Source: DATKRB01 sp036501425 (GTDB lineage: Bacteria > Actinomycetota > Acidimicrobiia > Acidimicrobiales > RAAP-2). From it: DNA of 22,122 nt. The stretch is taken from positions 1 to 22,122 of the forward strand of contig DASYAI010000066.1 of NCBI GenBank assembly GCA_036501425.1, given 5' to 3'. A program made the translations under genes and the position numbers. The notes below the pieces were generated by a model, which worked only from the letters and a program-made list of their open reading frames with translations, was not told the DNA's origin and searched no databases. Below, piece after piece: positions 8,217-15,008 of this stretch (within the stretch, counting starts at the first letter, position 1; every line of letters starts with the position of its first letter).

Positions 8217-10257
8217 CGTCGCCTCGCACGCCCTCGGGCGCCCCGTCGGTGAGCCGGAGGTAGCGCCCCAGCGCCATGGTGGGGAAGACGAGCCGGTAGA
8301 GGTGGTAGTTGATGTAGAAGTCGCCCGGAAAGCCGGTCCCGGTGAACCACGGCTCGTCCCAATTCCCGTCGGGGAGCTGGGTGCGCACGAGGAAGTCGAT
8401 GCCGTCGCCGACCAGCGGACCGCGCTCGCCCGCCGCCAGCAGGGCGAGCAGCGCCCACGCCGTCTGCGACGCGGTGGACGTCCCCCGGCCCCGATGGCCC
8501 TCGTCCCGGTACGAGCGCAGGTCCTCGCCCCACCCGCCGTCGGGGTTCTGGCAGCTGGCCAGCCAGCTCACCGCCCGGCGCACCGCCGGGTCCGAGGGCG
8601 CCACCCCGGCTGCCACCAGGGCCGGCACGACGGCGCCGGTCCCGTAGACGAAATTGGCGCCCCAGCGCCCGTACCACGAGCCGTCCGGCTCCTGGGCGTC
8701 GAGCAGCCACCGCACGGCCCGCCCGGTGTCGGGGCGCTCCGAGCCGAGCGCCGCCAGCATCTCGACCACATGGGCGGTGACGTCGGCGGTGGGCGGGTCG
8801 ATGAGCTCCCCGAAGTCGCAGAAGGGAAGCTCGCGGCAGAGCGATCGGGTGTTGTCGACGTCGAACGCCGCCCACCCCCCGTCCCGGCACTGCATCCCCG
8901 CCGTCCAGTTCACCGCCCGGTCGATCGCCGCCTGCCGGCGGGCCGACTCGGGGTCGGGCTGCGGATCGTCACCGGGCGCATCGAGGCGCAGGAGCGCCAG
9001 CACCACCTCGGCCGTGTCGTCGACGTCGGGGTAGGTGTCGTTGTGGAACTCGAACGCCCAGCCACCCGGGGCGAGGCCCGGTCGCCGGATGCTCCAGTCG
9101 CCCGGGACGCGGATCTCCTCGTCGAGCAGCCACCGGCCGGCCCGCTCGAGCGCGGGGTCGGCCGGATCGACGCCGGCGTCGCCCAGCGCCACCATGGCCA
9201 GCGCGGTGTCCCATACCGGGGACTGGCAGGCCTCGAGGCGCCGGCCCCGCTCGTCGTCGATGACGAAGCGCTCCAGCCCGCTCACCCCGGCCGCCATGAC
9301 GGGGTGGGACAGCGAGTAGCCGCGCAGGCGCAGCGCCATGAGCGTGTAGACCCACGGCGGCTGGATCCCACCCCACGAACCGTCGGCCTCCTGGCGCTGG
9401 ACGATCCATCGTTCGGCCCGGGCGAGGGCCAGCTCGCGCAGCGCGCCGATCGGGCGCCGGCCGTAGGCGCGCAGCGCCCGGTCTGCCAGGTCGAAGCGCC
9501 CGGCCCACGTGCGCAACGACCGCAGCGGGGCGTCGGGGGTGCCGCACTTGAGCTCGTCCACCGCGAAGGAAAGGGGCTGCACCGGCTGGTACGAGCCGAC
9601 CACGGTGAGGGCCACGACCGTCTGGCGGGCCCAGCAGCCGAAGTCGTAGATGTTGAGCGGCACCCACCGGGGGAGCAGGAGCATCTCGGGCGGCAGCACC
9701 GGCAGGCGCTCCCAGGGCCACAGGCCGAAGAGGGCCAGCCAGAACCGGGTGAACACCCGCGTGCGCTCCACCCCGCCCGACGCCCGGACGAAGCCGGCGG
9801 CCTGCCGCATGTGGGCGGCCTCCGCCCCGTCGCCGGCCAAGCGCAGGGCCACGTACGCCTCGACGGTGGTCGAGAGGTCGCCGGGGCCGCCGTAGTAGGT
9901 CGCCCAGGTGCCGTCGGCACGCTGTTGCGAGCGGATCCACGCCGCGCTGGCGGCGGTCTGCTCGGCCGTGCGGATGCCCAGGAACTCGCGCAGCAGCATG
10001 TCCTCGGCGTCCATCGTGACGTTGGTCTCGAGCTCGCCCTTCCACCAGCCGGCGTCGTCCTGCAGGTCCCGGAGCGCCCGGACCGCCCCGTCCAGCGCGG
10101 CGGCGGTCCGCTTGTACTCGGCGTCGTCGGGGCGACCGAGGCCGCCGGTGGGCGCGAGCGCCTCGTGCTCGGCCGGCCCGCCGGTGCCGCGGCCGGGAGC
10201 CCCCGAGGGACGCGAGCGCGCCGGCGACCCGAGGGATCGCGCCGACACGGCGGTCAT
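8209..10257 (-). CDS. shc: squalene-hopene cyclase
   Basis: The 682-residue monotopic membrane enzyme folds squalene into hopene (and diplopterol). The catalytic acid motif DVDD is at 411-414 (D-x-D-D). Several QW motifs typical of triterpene cyclases are visible, including QRADGTW (112-118), RQEADGSW (288-295), CRDGGW (457-462), QEPDGSW (522-528), QNPDGGW (570-576) and QLPDGNW (627-633). The C-terminal GTGFPGDFYINYHLYR is also characteristic. The first 45 residues are a Pro/Gly/Arg-rich extension not needed for the fold. ATG 10257 overlaps the stop of the polyprenyl synthase gene (ATGA), and its own end overlaps the next gene by 8 bases, so it is the centre of a coupled operon. Confidence 0.98.
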   Translation of the reverse strand: MTAVSARSLGSPARSRPSGAPGRGTGGPAEHEALAPTGGLGRPDDAEYKRTAAALDGAVRALRDLQDDAGWWKGELETNVTMDAEDMLLREFLGIRTAEQTAASAAWIRSQQRADGTWATYYGGPGDLSTTVEAYVALRLAGDGAEAAHMRQAAGFVRASGGVERTRVFTRFWLALFGLWPWERLPVLPPEMLLLPRWVPLNIYDFGCWARQTVVALTVVGSYQPVQPLSFAVDELKCGTPDAPLRSLRTWAGRFDLADRALRAYGRRPIGALRELALARAERWIVQRQEADGSWGGIQPPWVYTLMALRLRGYSLSHPVMAAGVSGLERFVIDDERGRRLEACQSPVWDTALAMVALGDAGVDPADPALERAGRWLLDEEIRVPGDWSIRRPGLAPGGWAFEFHNDTYPDVDDTAEVVLALLRLDAPGDDPQPDPESARRQAAIDRAVNWTAGMQCRDGGWAAFDVDNTRSLCRELPFCDFGELIDPPTADVTAHVVEMLAALGSERPDTGRAVRWLLDAQEPDGSWYGRWGANFVYGTGAVVPALVAAGVAPSDPAVRRAVSWLASCQNPDGGWGEDLRSYRDEGHRGRGTSTASQTAWALLALLAAGERGPLVGDGIDFLVRTQLPDGNWDEPWFTGTGFPGDFYINYHLYRLVFPTMALGRYLRLTDGAPEGVRGDGD

Positions 10258-11267
10258 CGGTCCCTCGAGGCGACGAAGGCCGCCAGCTCGCGCAGCTCCG
10301 CCGCCGCCGGCGGCGCCAGGTCGGCCCGCGCCAGGGCGGCCAGCGCCAGGCCCAGCTCGGTGTCGGCGAGCGAGCGCAGCTCGGCCAGCACCCCGGTGTC
10401 GACCAGCAGCTCGGTCGCCCGCTCGACGGCCGCGTCGTCGAGCGGGCCGTCGAGGACCGCCCGCAACGCCGCCGCCGCCTCGCCGCCCCGGTCGAGCGCG
10501 GTGGCCACCGGCAGGGTCTTCTTCCCCCGGAGCAGGTCGCTGCCGACCGGCTTGCCGGTGGCCGCCGACTCGCCCCAGATCCCGAGCAGGTCGTCGATCG
10601 CCTGGAAGGCCGCGCCCAGGTGGGCGCCGAAGTCGTGCAAGGCCTCCGCCACCGGCTCCGGGGCGCCGGCGAGGACCGCCCCGAGCGAGGCCGCGCAGGC
10701 CAGCAGGGCACCGGTCTTGCCCGCTTCCATGGCGAGGCACTCCGCCACCGACACCTCGGCCCGCTTCTCGAAGGCCATGTCGTCGGCCTGGCCGGCGATC
10801 ATCGCCTGGGTGGCGGCGGCCAGCGACGCGGTCGCGGCGACCCGTTCGGGCGTCGGATCCTCCAGCAGGAGCTGGATCGCCAGCGTCGCGAGGGCGTCAC
10901 CGGCGATGATGGCCCGGTCGACGCCGAACTCGGCCCAGGCGGTCGGTCGGTGACGCCGCTCGCGGTCCTCGTCGATGATGTCGTCGTGGAGCAGCGAGAA
11001 ATTGTGGACGAGCTCGACGGCCACGGCTCCGACCACGCCGACCGACTCGTCGGCGCCCGCCGCCGCCGCGGAGAGCAGGACCAGCGCCGCCCGCACCCGT
11101 TTGCCCCCGCCGGCCAGGTGGTGCTCGACGGGCGCCCGCAGCTCGGGGCTGAGCCGGCCGACCGCCCGGTCGATCGCCGGCGCCACGAGCGCGGCGGCCC
11201 GTTGGAGCGACGGCGGCACCCCGGGGCCTTCGGGCGGCGCCGGGTGGGCGAGGGTCGTGGTGGTCAC
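10254..11267 (-). CDS. polyprenyl diphosphate synthase (FPP/GGPP synthase type)
   Basis: This 337-residue trans-prenyltransferase adds isopentenyl units to an allylic diphosphate and most likely supplies farnesyl diphosphate to HpnC/HpnD. Seen are GGGKRVR (53-59), the first Asp-rich motif DDIID (95-99) followed by DRERRHRP, EAGKTGAL (181-188), the second motif FQAIDDLLG (221-229), and GKPVGSDL plus RGKKTLP. The second motif reads DDLLG rather than DDxxD, a pattern I associate with actinobacterial members. Two small side chains precede the first motif region only loosely, so I do not call the product chain length. GTG 11267 overlaps the hpnE stop in a GTGA arrangement. Confidence 0.92.
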   Translation of the reverse strand: MTTTTLAHPAPPEGPGVPPSLQRAAALVAPAIDRAVGRLSPELRAPVEHHLAGGGKRVRAALVLLSAAAAGADESVGVVGAVAVELVHNFSLLHDDIIDEDRERRHRPTAWAEFGVDRAIIAGDALATLAIQLLLEDPTPERVAATASLAAATQAMIAGQADDMAFEKRAEVSVAECLAMEAGKTGALLACAASLGAVLAGAPEPVAEALHDFGAHLGAAFQAIDDLLGIWGESAATGKPVGSDLLRGKKTLPVATALDRGGEAAAALRAVLDGPLDDAAVERATELLVDTGVLAELRSLADTELGLALAALARADLAPPAAAELRELAAFVASRDR

Positions 11268-12622
11268 TGGGCAATCTCCTGCAGCTCGCGGGGCGGGGGT
11301 GGGGCGTCGGCCGGGGGGAGGTCGAGGGCCTGGCGGGCGGCGCTCACGCCGCTGCGCACGGCGCCCTCCATGGTCGCCGGCCAGCCGGTGTCGCACCACG
11401 CGCCGGCCAGGTACAGCCCGGGCGTCGGGGTCCGGTTCGGCGGCCGGTCGGCGGCGGTGCCCGGTGCGCCGCGGAAGGTGGCGTGGTGCTCGCGGCTGAC
11501 CACCGCGTCGAGCACCCGGGCCCGGCGGGCGGCGGGGAACAGGTCGCCGAGGGCGGTGGTGAACTGGCCGATCAGCTGGTCGGGCCGGCGACCGATGTAC
11601 GCGTCGGCCGCCGACAGCGAGATCGAGAGGCACTGGCCCGAGGTGGCGCCGGCGGCGGCGGTCCGGTCGAAGAGGAACTGGGCCGGCGAGCCGACGGTCG
11701 CCGCCAGCGGGAGGTCGGTCACCCGGCGGTCGAGCACGAGGTGGACGTTGACGATGGGCGACCACCCGAGGCGCTCGACCGGCCCGACGGTGCCCGCGGG
11801 GAGCACCCCTTTGGCCTCGTCGGGCGGGGTGGTCACGATGACCCGGTCGGCGCGCCACTCGCCACCGGTCGCAGCCACGTCGAGCCGGCCGCCCCGCTCG
11901 GGGGTCACCGAACGCACCCGGGTCTCGAGCACCGTCTCGACGCCCGCGTCGGCCAGGGCCCGCTCGGCGTTCTCGGCGTGGAGGCGGCCGAGGGGGACGG
12001 CGGACCATCCGACGTCGCCCGCGTCGGCCGCGTCGAGCAGCCCGGTCCGGAAGACCCGGGCGGCCAGGGCGAGCGAGGCGTCGTCTGCCCCGACGTTCAC
12101 CGTCGGCAGCACGATGAGGTTCCAGAGCCGATCGATCGCCGCCTGCCCCTGACCGTGCGACCGCAGCCACGGGCCGAACGCCTGTGCGTCGAGGGCCGGG
12201 TCCTCGGGGTCCAGCCGCAGCAGCGCCAGGGCGGCCCGGCCGAGCCGGGCCCGGTCCCCCAGCGACAGGTGCCGGTACCGGGCGAGCGCCGGTACCAGGT
12301 GCAGCGGGCGGGGCAGCCGGGACCGGGTGATCGACGACGACCGGCCCCCGGGGGAGAGCACCGGGATGTCGAGCCGGTCCTGCAGGACGACCTGGTGGGT
12401 CGCGCCGATCCGCTCGAGCAGGGCTCGGTAGGCGGTGCAGCACCGCAGGAAGACGTGCTGGCCGTTGTCGAACCAGAGCCCGTTGCGGCGGAACGACCAC
12501 GTCAGGCCGCCCAGCCGGGCGCGGCGCTCGAGGAGCACCACCCGGGCGCCGGCGTCCGCCGCGCCGAGCGCGGCCGAGATACCGGCCAGGCCGGCGCCCA
12601 CCACCACCACGGTCGGGCTCAC
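11264..12622 (-). CDS. hpnE: hydroxysqualene dehydroxylase HpnE (FAD-dependent)
   Basis: HpnE reduces hydroxysqualene to squalene, the last step of the HpnCDE route. The 452-residue protein opens with a dinucleotide-binding motif VVVGAGLAG (6-14) and E32 at the end of the second strand. NGQHVF follows, then a substrate domain. The C-terminal FAD motif TPGLYLAGAWCDTGWPATMEGA shows the amine oxidase/phytoene desaturase superfamily pattern. Position directly after hpnC and hpnD distinguishes it from carotenoid desaturases. The GTG at 12622 overlaps the hpnD stop by 4 bases, and this start places the FAD motif at the expected distance. Confidence 0.95.
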   Translation of the reverse strand: MSPTVVVVGAGLAGISAALGAADAGARVVLLERRARLGGLTWSFRRNGLWFDNGQHVFLRCCTAYRALLERIGATHQVVLQDRLDIPVLSPGGRSSSITRSRLPRPLHLVPALARYRHLSLGDRARLGRAALALLRLDPEDPALDAQAFGPWLRSHGQGQAAIDRLWNLIVLPTVNVGADDASLALAARVFRTGLLDAADAGDVGWSAVPLGRLHAENAERALADAGVETVLETRVRSVTPERGGRLDVAATGGEWRADRVIVTTPPDEAKGVLPAGTVGPVERLGWSPIVNVHLVLDRRVTDLPLAATVGSPAQFLFDRTAAAGATSGQCLSISLSAADAYIGRRPDQLIGQFTTALGDLFPAARRARVLDAVVSREHHATFRGAPGTAADRPPNRTPTPGLYLAGAWCDTGWPATMEGAVRSGVSAARQALDLPPADAPPPPRELQEIAQ

Positions 12623-13467
12623 CGGCCGATCCCCGCCAGGCTCGTCGCCGCCACCCAGGCCTTCTCCCAGGGGGGCAGCGACAGCCGCCCCCGGGTCACG
12701 GCCGCCGGGTCGCGTTCGATCCGGCGCAACAGCCGGTGGTAGATGCCCGCCATCGCCCCGACGCAGGCCTGGCTGCGCCGGTCGATCAGTGCCAGCAGCC
12801 CGAGGCCCCGGGCGAACCACTCCTCGGCCCGGTCGCACTCGCGCGCCACCAGGATCGCCAACGCCTCGGGCGGTCCCGACAGGTCGGGGTCGCACCCGGC
12901 GGCCCGGGCGTCGTCGGCGGGCAGGTACACCCGGCCGCGGCCGCGGTCCTCGAGCACGTCGCGCAAGATGTTGGTCAGCTGCAGGGCCACCCCGAGGTCG
13001 TCGGCCAGCCGCTCGGCGACCGCCGGCTCGGCCGTCCCGAAGATCGCCAGGGACAACCGGCCGATCGAGCCGGCCACCCGGCGGCAGTAGCCGACCAGGT
13101 CCTCGATCGTCTGGTACGAGGTGCCGTGGACGTCCATCTCGCACCCGTCGATCAGGTCCCCGAAGGCCTCGAGGGGCAGTCGGTAGCGCCGGTCGCTGTC
13201 GCGCAGGGCGAAGAGGACCGGGTCGTCGAGCTCGGTGGTCGGGTCGCCGATCCTCTGGACGTCCTTGCGCATCGCCGCCAGCGCCGTCATCCGGGCTTCG
13301 AGCGGTGCGTCGCCGTCCCCGATGTCGTCGATCCTCCGGGCGAGGGCGTAGACGGCCGACAGCGAGCGCCGCTCGGGCGGCCGCAACAAGCGGATCCCGT
13401 AGGCGAAATTGCGCGCCTCGCGGCGGGTGATCGCCTCGCACTCCTGGTAGGCGGTCAGGGTGTTCAC
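12619..13467 (-). CDS. hpnD: presqualene diphosphate synthase HpnD
   Basis: HpnD joins two farnesyl diphosphates into presqualene diphosphate. The 282-residue protein is of the squalene/phytoene synthase family, with Asp-rich motifs RIDDIGD (45-51) and QLTNILRDVLED (163-174), the strand RVYLPADD (179-186), and YCRRVAGSIG (127-136). The GTG at 13467 overlaps the hpnC stop (GTGA), giving a normal family N-terminus (TAYQECEAITRREARNFAYG). Phytoene synthase is the main alternative from sequence alone. The hpnC and hpnE neighbours and shc make the hopanoid role by far the more likely. Confidence 0.95.
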   Translation of the reverse strand: MNTLTAYQECEAITRREARNFAYGIRLLRPPERRSLSAVYALARRIDDIGDGDAPLEARMTALAAMRKDVQRIGDPTTELDDPVLFALRDSDRRYRLPLEAFGDLIDGCEMDVHGTSYQTIEDLVGYCRRVAGSIGRLSLAIFGTAEPAVAERLADDLGVALQLTNILRDVLEDRGRGRVYLPADDARAAGCDPDLSGPPEALAILVARECDRAEEWFARGLGLLALIDRRSQACVGAMAGIYHRLLRRIERDPAAVTRGRLSLPPWEKAWVAATSLAGIGR

Positions 13468-14483
13468 GGCCGGGGTGCCCGGCCGTGCGTGCGGTGTCGG
13501 CGCGTGGTGGCGGCCAGGACGCCCACCAGGCGGCGGGCGAAGCCGAGACGCGAGGGTCTCGGGGCGTGCCCGAGGACGTCGAAGCGAGCCCGCTCGATGG
13601 CATCGAGGGCGGCCAGCCCCCCGGCGGTGAACCCGGCCACCGCCACCCGCTCGCGCAGCGGCAGCGACGCGGCCAGGGGTGCCCCGGACCTCAGCAGGTG
13701 CCGGGCCCGCCGGCACTCGAGGGCCACCACCCTCCGCAGCGCCGGGCCGGCTTCGGGCGCCCCCAGGTCGGCCTCGTCGCAGCCCAGGGTCCGCAGGTCG
13801 TCGAGCGGCAGGTAGATGCGGTCCTGGGCGAGGTCCTCGGCCACGTCCTGGAGGTGCTCGACCACCTGCAGGCCCACGCACACGTCGTCGGCGAGCGCCG
13901 TCCGCTCGGGGGTGGAGCGCCCGAGGATCGCCAGGACCAGCCGACCGACCGGGGCGGCCGAGAGCATGCAGTAGCCCACGAGGTCCTCGAAGCGCTGGTA
14001 GCGCCGAACCACCTGATCCTGGCGGTTGGCGTCGATCAGCGCCTCGAAGGGTTCGAGCGGCAGGTCCAGCTCGACCAGCGTCGGGGTGAGGGCCGTCATG
14101 AGGGGGTGGGTGGCCCGGCCGAGGGCGGCCCGGCCGAGCTCGGCCTCGAGCCAGTCGAGCAGCGCCGGACGGTCGGCGACCGCCTCGTCCCCGATGTCGT
14201 CGGTCAGCCGGGCGAACCCGTAGAGCGCCATCAGGTGCCGCCGCACCGCGGCCGGTAGGACGCGCGAGGCGACCGGAAAGTTCTCCGAGGGCGCCTGCGA
14301 CAGGACGGCGCTCGACGTGATCGACCCGGGCGTGGTCGGCTCGGGCTGGTGGGTCACCGGGGTCCCCGCGTCGGTCCCTCGGCGCGCCGCGTCCGTCCCC
14401 CGCTGCTCAGCGTCGGACGGCTGGAAGGCCGGGTCCGAAGGCTGGAGGGCCGCGGCCAGGGGCGCAGTGTCAGGAGGGACCAT
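13464..14483 (-). CDS. hpnC: hydroxysqualene synthase HpnC
   Basis: HpnC converts presqualene diphosphate to hydroxysqualene. The 339-residue protein belongs to the squalene/phytoene synthase family, with motifs LTDDIGDE (93-100) and QVVEHLQDVAED (206-217); the latter replaces the usual Thr-Asn by Val-Glu, a difference also expected between HpnC and HpnD types. Residues 1-60 are a low-complexity extension with doubled segments (QPSDPAF/QPSDAEQ and RGTDAA/RGTDAG), then SENFPVASRVLP begins the domain. ATG 14483 is preceded by a strong ribosome-binding site GGGAGGA, which supports this start despite the extension. It is the first gene of the long operon. Confidence 0.94.
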   Translation of the reverse strand: MVPPDTAPLAAALQPSDPAFQPSDAEQRGTDAARRGTDAGTPVTHQPEPTTPGSITSSAVLSQAPSENFPVASRVLPAAVRRHLMALYGFARLTDDIGDEAVADRPALLDWLEAELGRAALGRATHPLMTALTPTLVELDLPLEPFEALIDANRQDQVVRRYQRFEDLVGYCMLSAAPVGRLVLAILGRSTPERTALADDVCVGLQVVEHLQDVAEDLAQDRIYLPLDDLRTLGCDEADLGAPEAGPALRRVVALECRRARHLLRSGAPLAASLPLRERVAVAGFTAGGLAALDAIERARFDVLGHAPRPSRLGFARRLVGVLAATTRRHRTHGRAPRP

Positions 14484-14490
14484 CGGCGAC

Positions 14491-14497
14491 TCCTCCC
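14491..14497 (-). promoter_or_regulatory. ribosome-binding site of hpnC
   Basis: The minus strand reads GGGAGGA, seven bases before ATG 14483. It is the clearest Shine-Dalgarno sequence of the hopanoid operon. The downstream genes mostly lack one and overlap their neighbours, which suggests initiation here and coupling further on. Confidence 0.8.
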
Positions 14498-14526
14498 ACT
14501 CGGGCCGACGTCAACGTTCGCATCCG

Positions 14527-14555
14527 ATATTTGTGCCCACCTATCCCGGAGTCAA
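14527..14555 (-). promoter_or_regulatory. candidate promoter of the hopanoid operon
   Basis: On the minus strand TTGACT (14555-14550) is followed after 17 bases by AAATAT (14532-14527). This AT-rich patch stands out in a very GC-rich region and would place the transcript start near 14520, about 37 bases before hpnC. The -35 element matches the vegetative consensus at five of six positions; the -10 element only partly matches. It is a prediction, but spacing and position fit well. Confidence 0.5.
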
Positions 14556-14764
14556 GGCCATGATGGCGACCCAGGGATATCTCACCATGCCTGGCGGCCC
14601 GACGTGTTCCATTCCGGCGAACTTGCCATCCGGCTCTCTCGGTCCGCGCGGTGCGGGGTGCGGCCCGCCGGGCCCGGGGCCGGGCGCTGCCTGGTGGTGG
14701 AGCGCAGCCGGCTCGGCTCGGCTGGGGGCCGCCTTCGGGGCGGACCCTCGGACACCCCGGCCCC

Positions 14765-14776
14765 AAACGAGCGTTT
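14765..14776. promoter_or_regulatory. palindrome AAACG-AG-CGTTT, possible operator
   Basis: Half-sites AAACG and CGTTT are separated by two bases. The 12-mer ACGAGCGTTTGA (14767-14778) recurs exactly in inverted orientation at 15009-15020, where it overlaps the stop codon of the aminotransferase gene. It lies about 280 bases ahead of hpnC, rather far for a simple operator. Confidence 0.3.
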
Positions 14777-14884
14777 GATCTGGTGACGCGCGACGGTGGG
14801 TCGCGCCGGCCGCTCTCCCGAGCGACGTGGCGTGGGCGCGCCGCCGGGGCGGTGTGGACCGGCACCCCCCGGGACGCGGCGGTG

Positions 14885-14927
14885 GCTCTCCTCGCTCCCA
14901 CCTGGTGCGCGGTGGAGGGAGGAGAGC
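14885..14927. other. strong intergenic stem-loop
   Basis: The left arm GCTCTCCTCGCTCCCACC (14885-14902) pairs with the right arm GGTGGAGGGAGGAGAGC (14911-14927) with one mismatch and one bulge around an eight-base loop. A short further helix (14880-14883 with 14929-14932) can extend it beyond one mismatch. No T-run follows on either strand, so a classic terminator is not supported. It may be an attenuator, a small RNA element or a protein-binding palindrome. Confidence 0.6.
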
Positions 14928-14970
14928 AACCGGCCCGCACCAGTTGCGCTCATTTCCGTCAAAGCGATGC

Positions 14971-14993
14971 CCCGCAATTTGGACAAATGCGGG
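14971..14993 (-). terminator. terminator-like hairpin after the aminotransferase gene
   Basis: The arms CCCGCAATTT (14971-14980) and AAATGCGGG (14985-14993) form a nine-pair stem with one bulged A and a GGAC loop. It begins 15 bases past the stop codon on the minus strand. The following minus-strand sequence has only a short T-run (CTTTG), so termination would be partial. If it works, it separates this gene from the hpnC operon. Confidence 0.5.
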
Positions 14994-15008
14994 CCCACGA
15001 ATTCCCGC

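Larger units (their letters stand above)
14556..14970. other. non-coding stretch upstream of hpnC
   Basis: The whole gene-free interval is 14484-15008 (525 bases). Short open frames here are Arg/Pro/Gly-rich on both strands, lack ribosome-binding sites and show no recognisable domain. Structure is present instead: a palindrome AAACGAGCGTTT at 14765-14776, a long stem-loop at 14885-14927 and a terminator-like hairpin at 14971-14993. The part from 14556 to 14760 shows nothing further that I can name. Confidence 0.5.

Noticed and set aside
7588..10953. Open frame of over 1,100 codons on the + strand opposite shc and its neighbours
   Set aside because: It runs antisense to intact, motif-bearing genes, its protein is Arg/Pro/Gly-rich without domains, and such frames are expected in very GC-rich DNA.
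12619..14483. Carotenoid genes (phytoene synthase and desaturase) instead of hpnCDE
   Set aside because: Two synthase-family genes plus one desaturase-like gene directly followed by a squalene-hopene cyclase, with hpnH further along, is the HpnCDE arrangement.
14582..14998. Small protein gene in the region upstream of hpnC
   Set aside because: Frames here lack start signals, show Arg/Pro/Gly-rich composition and cross the stem-loops.
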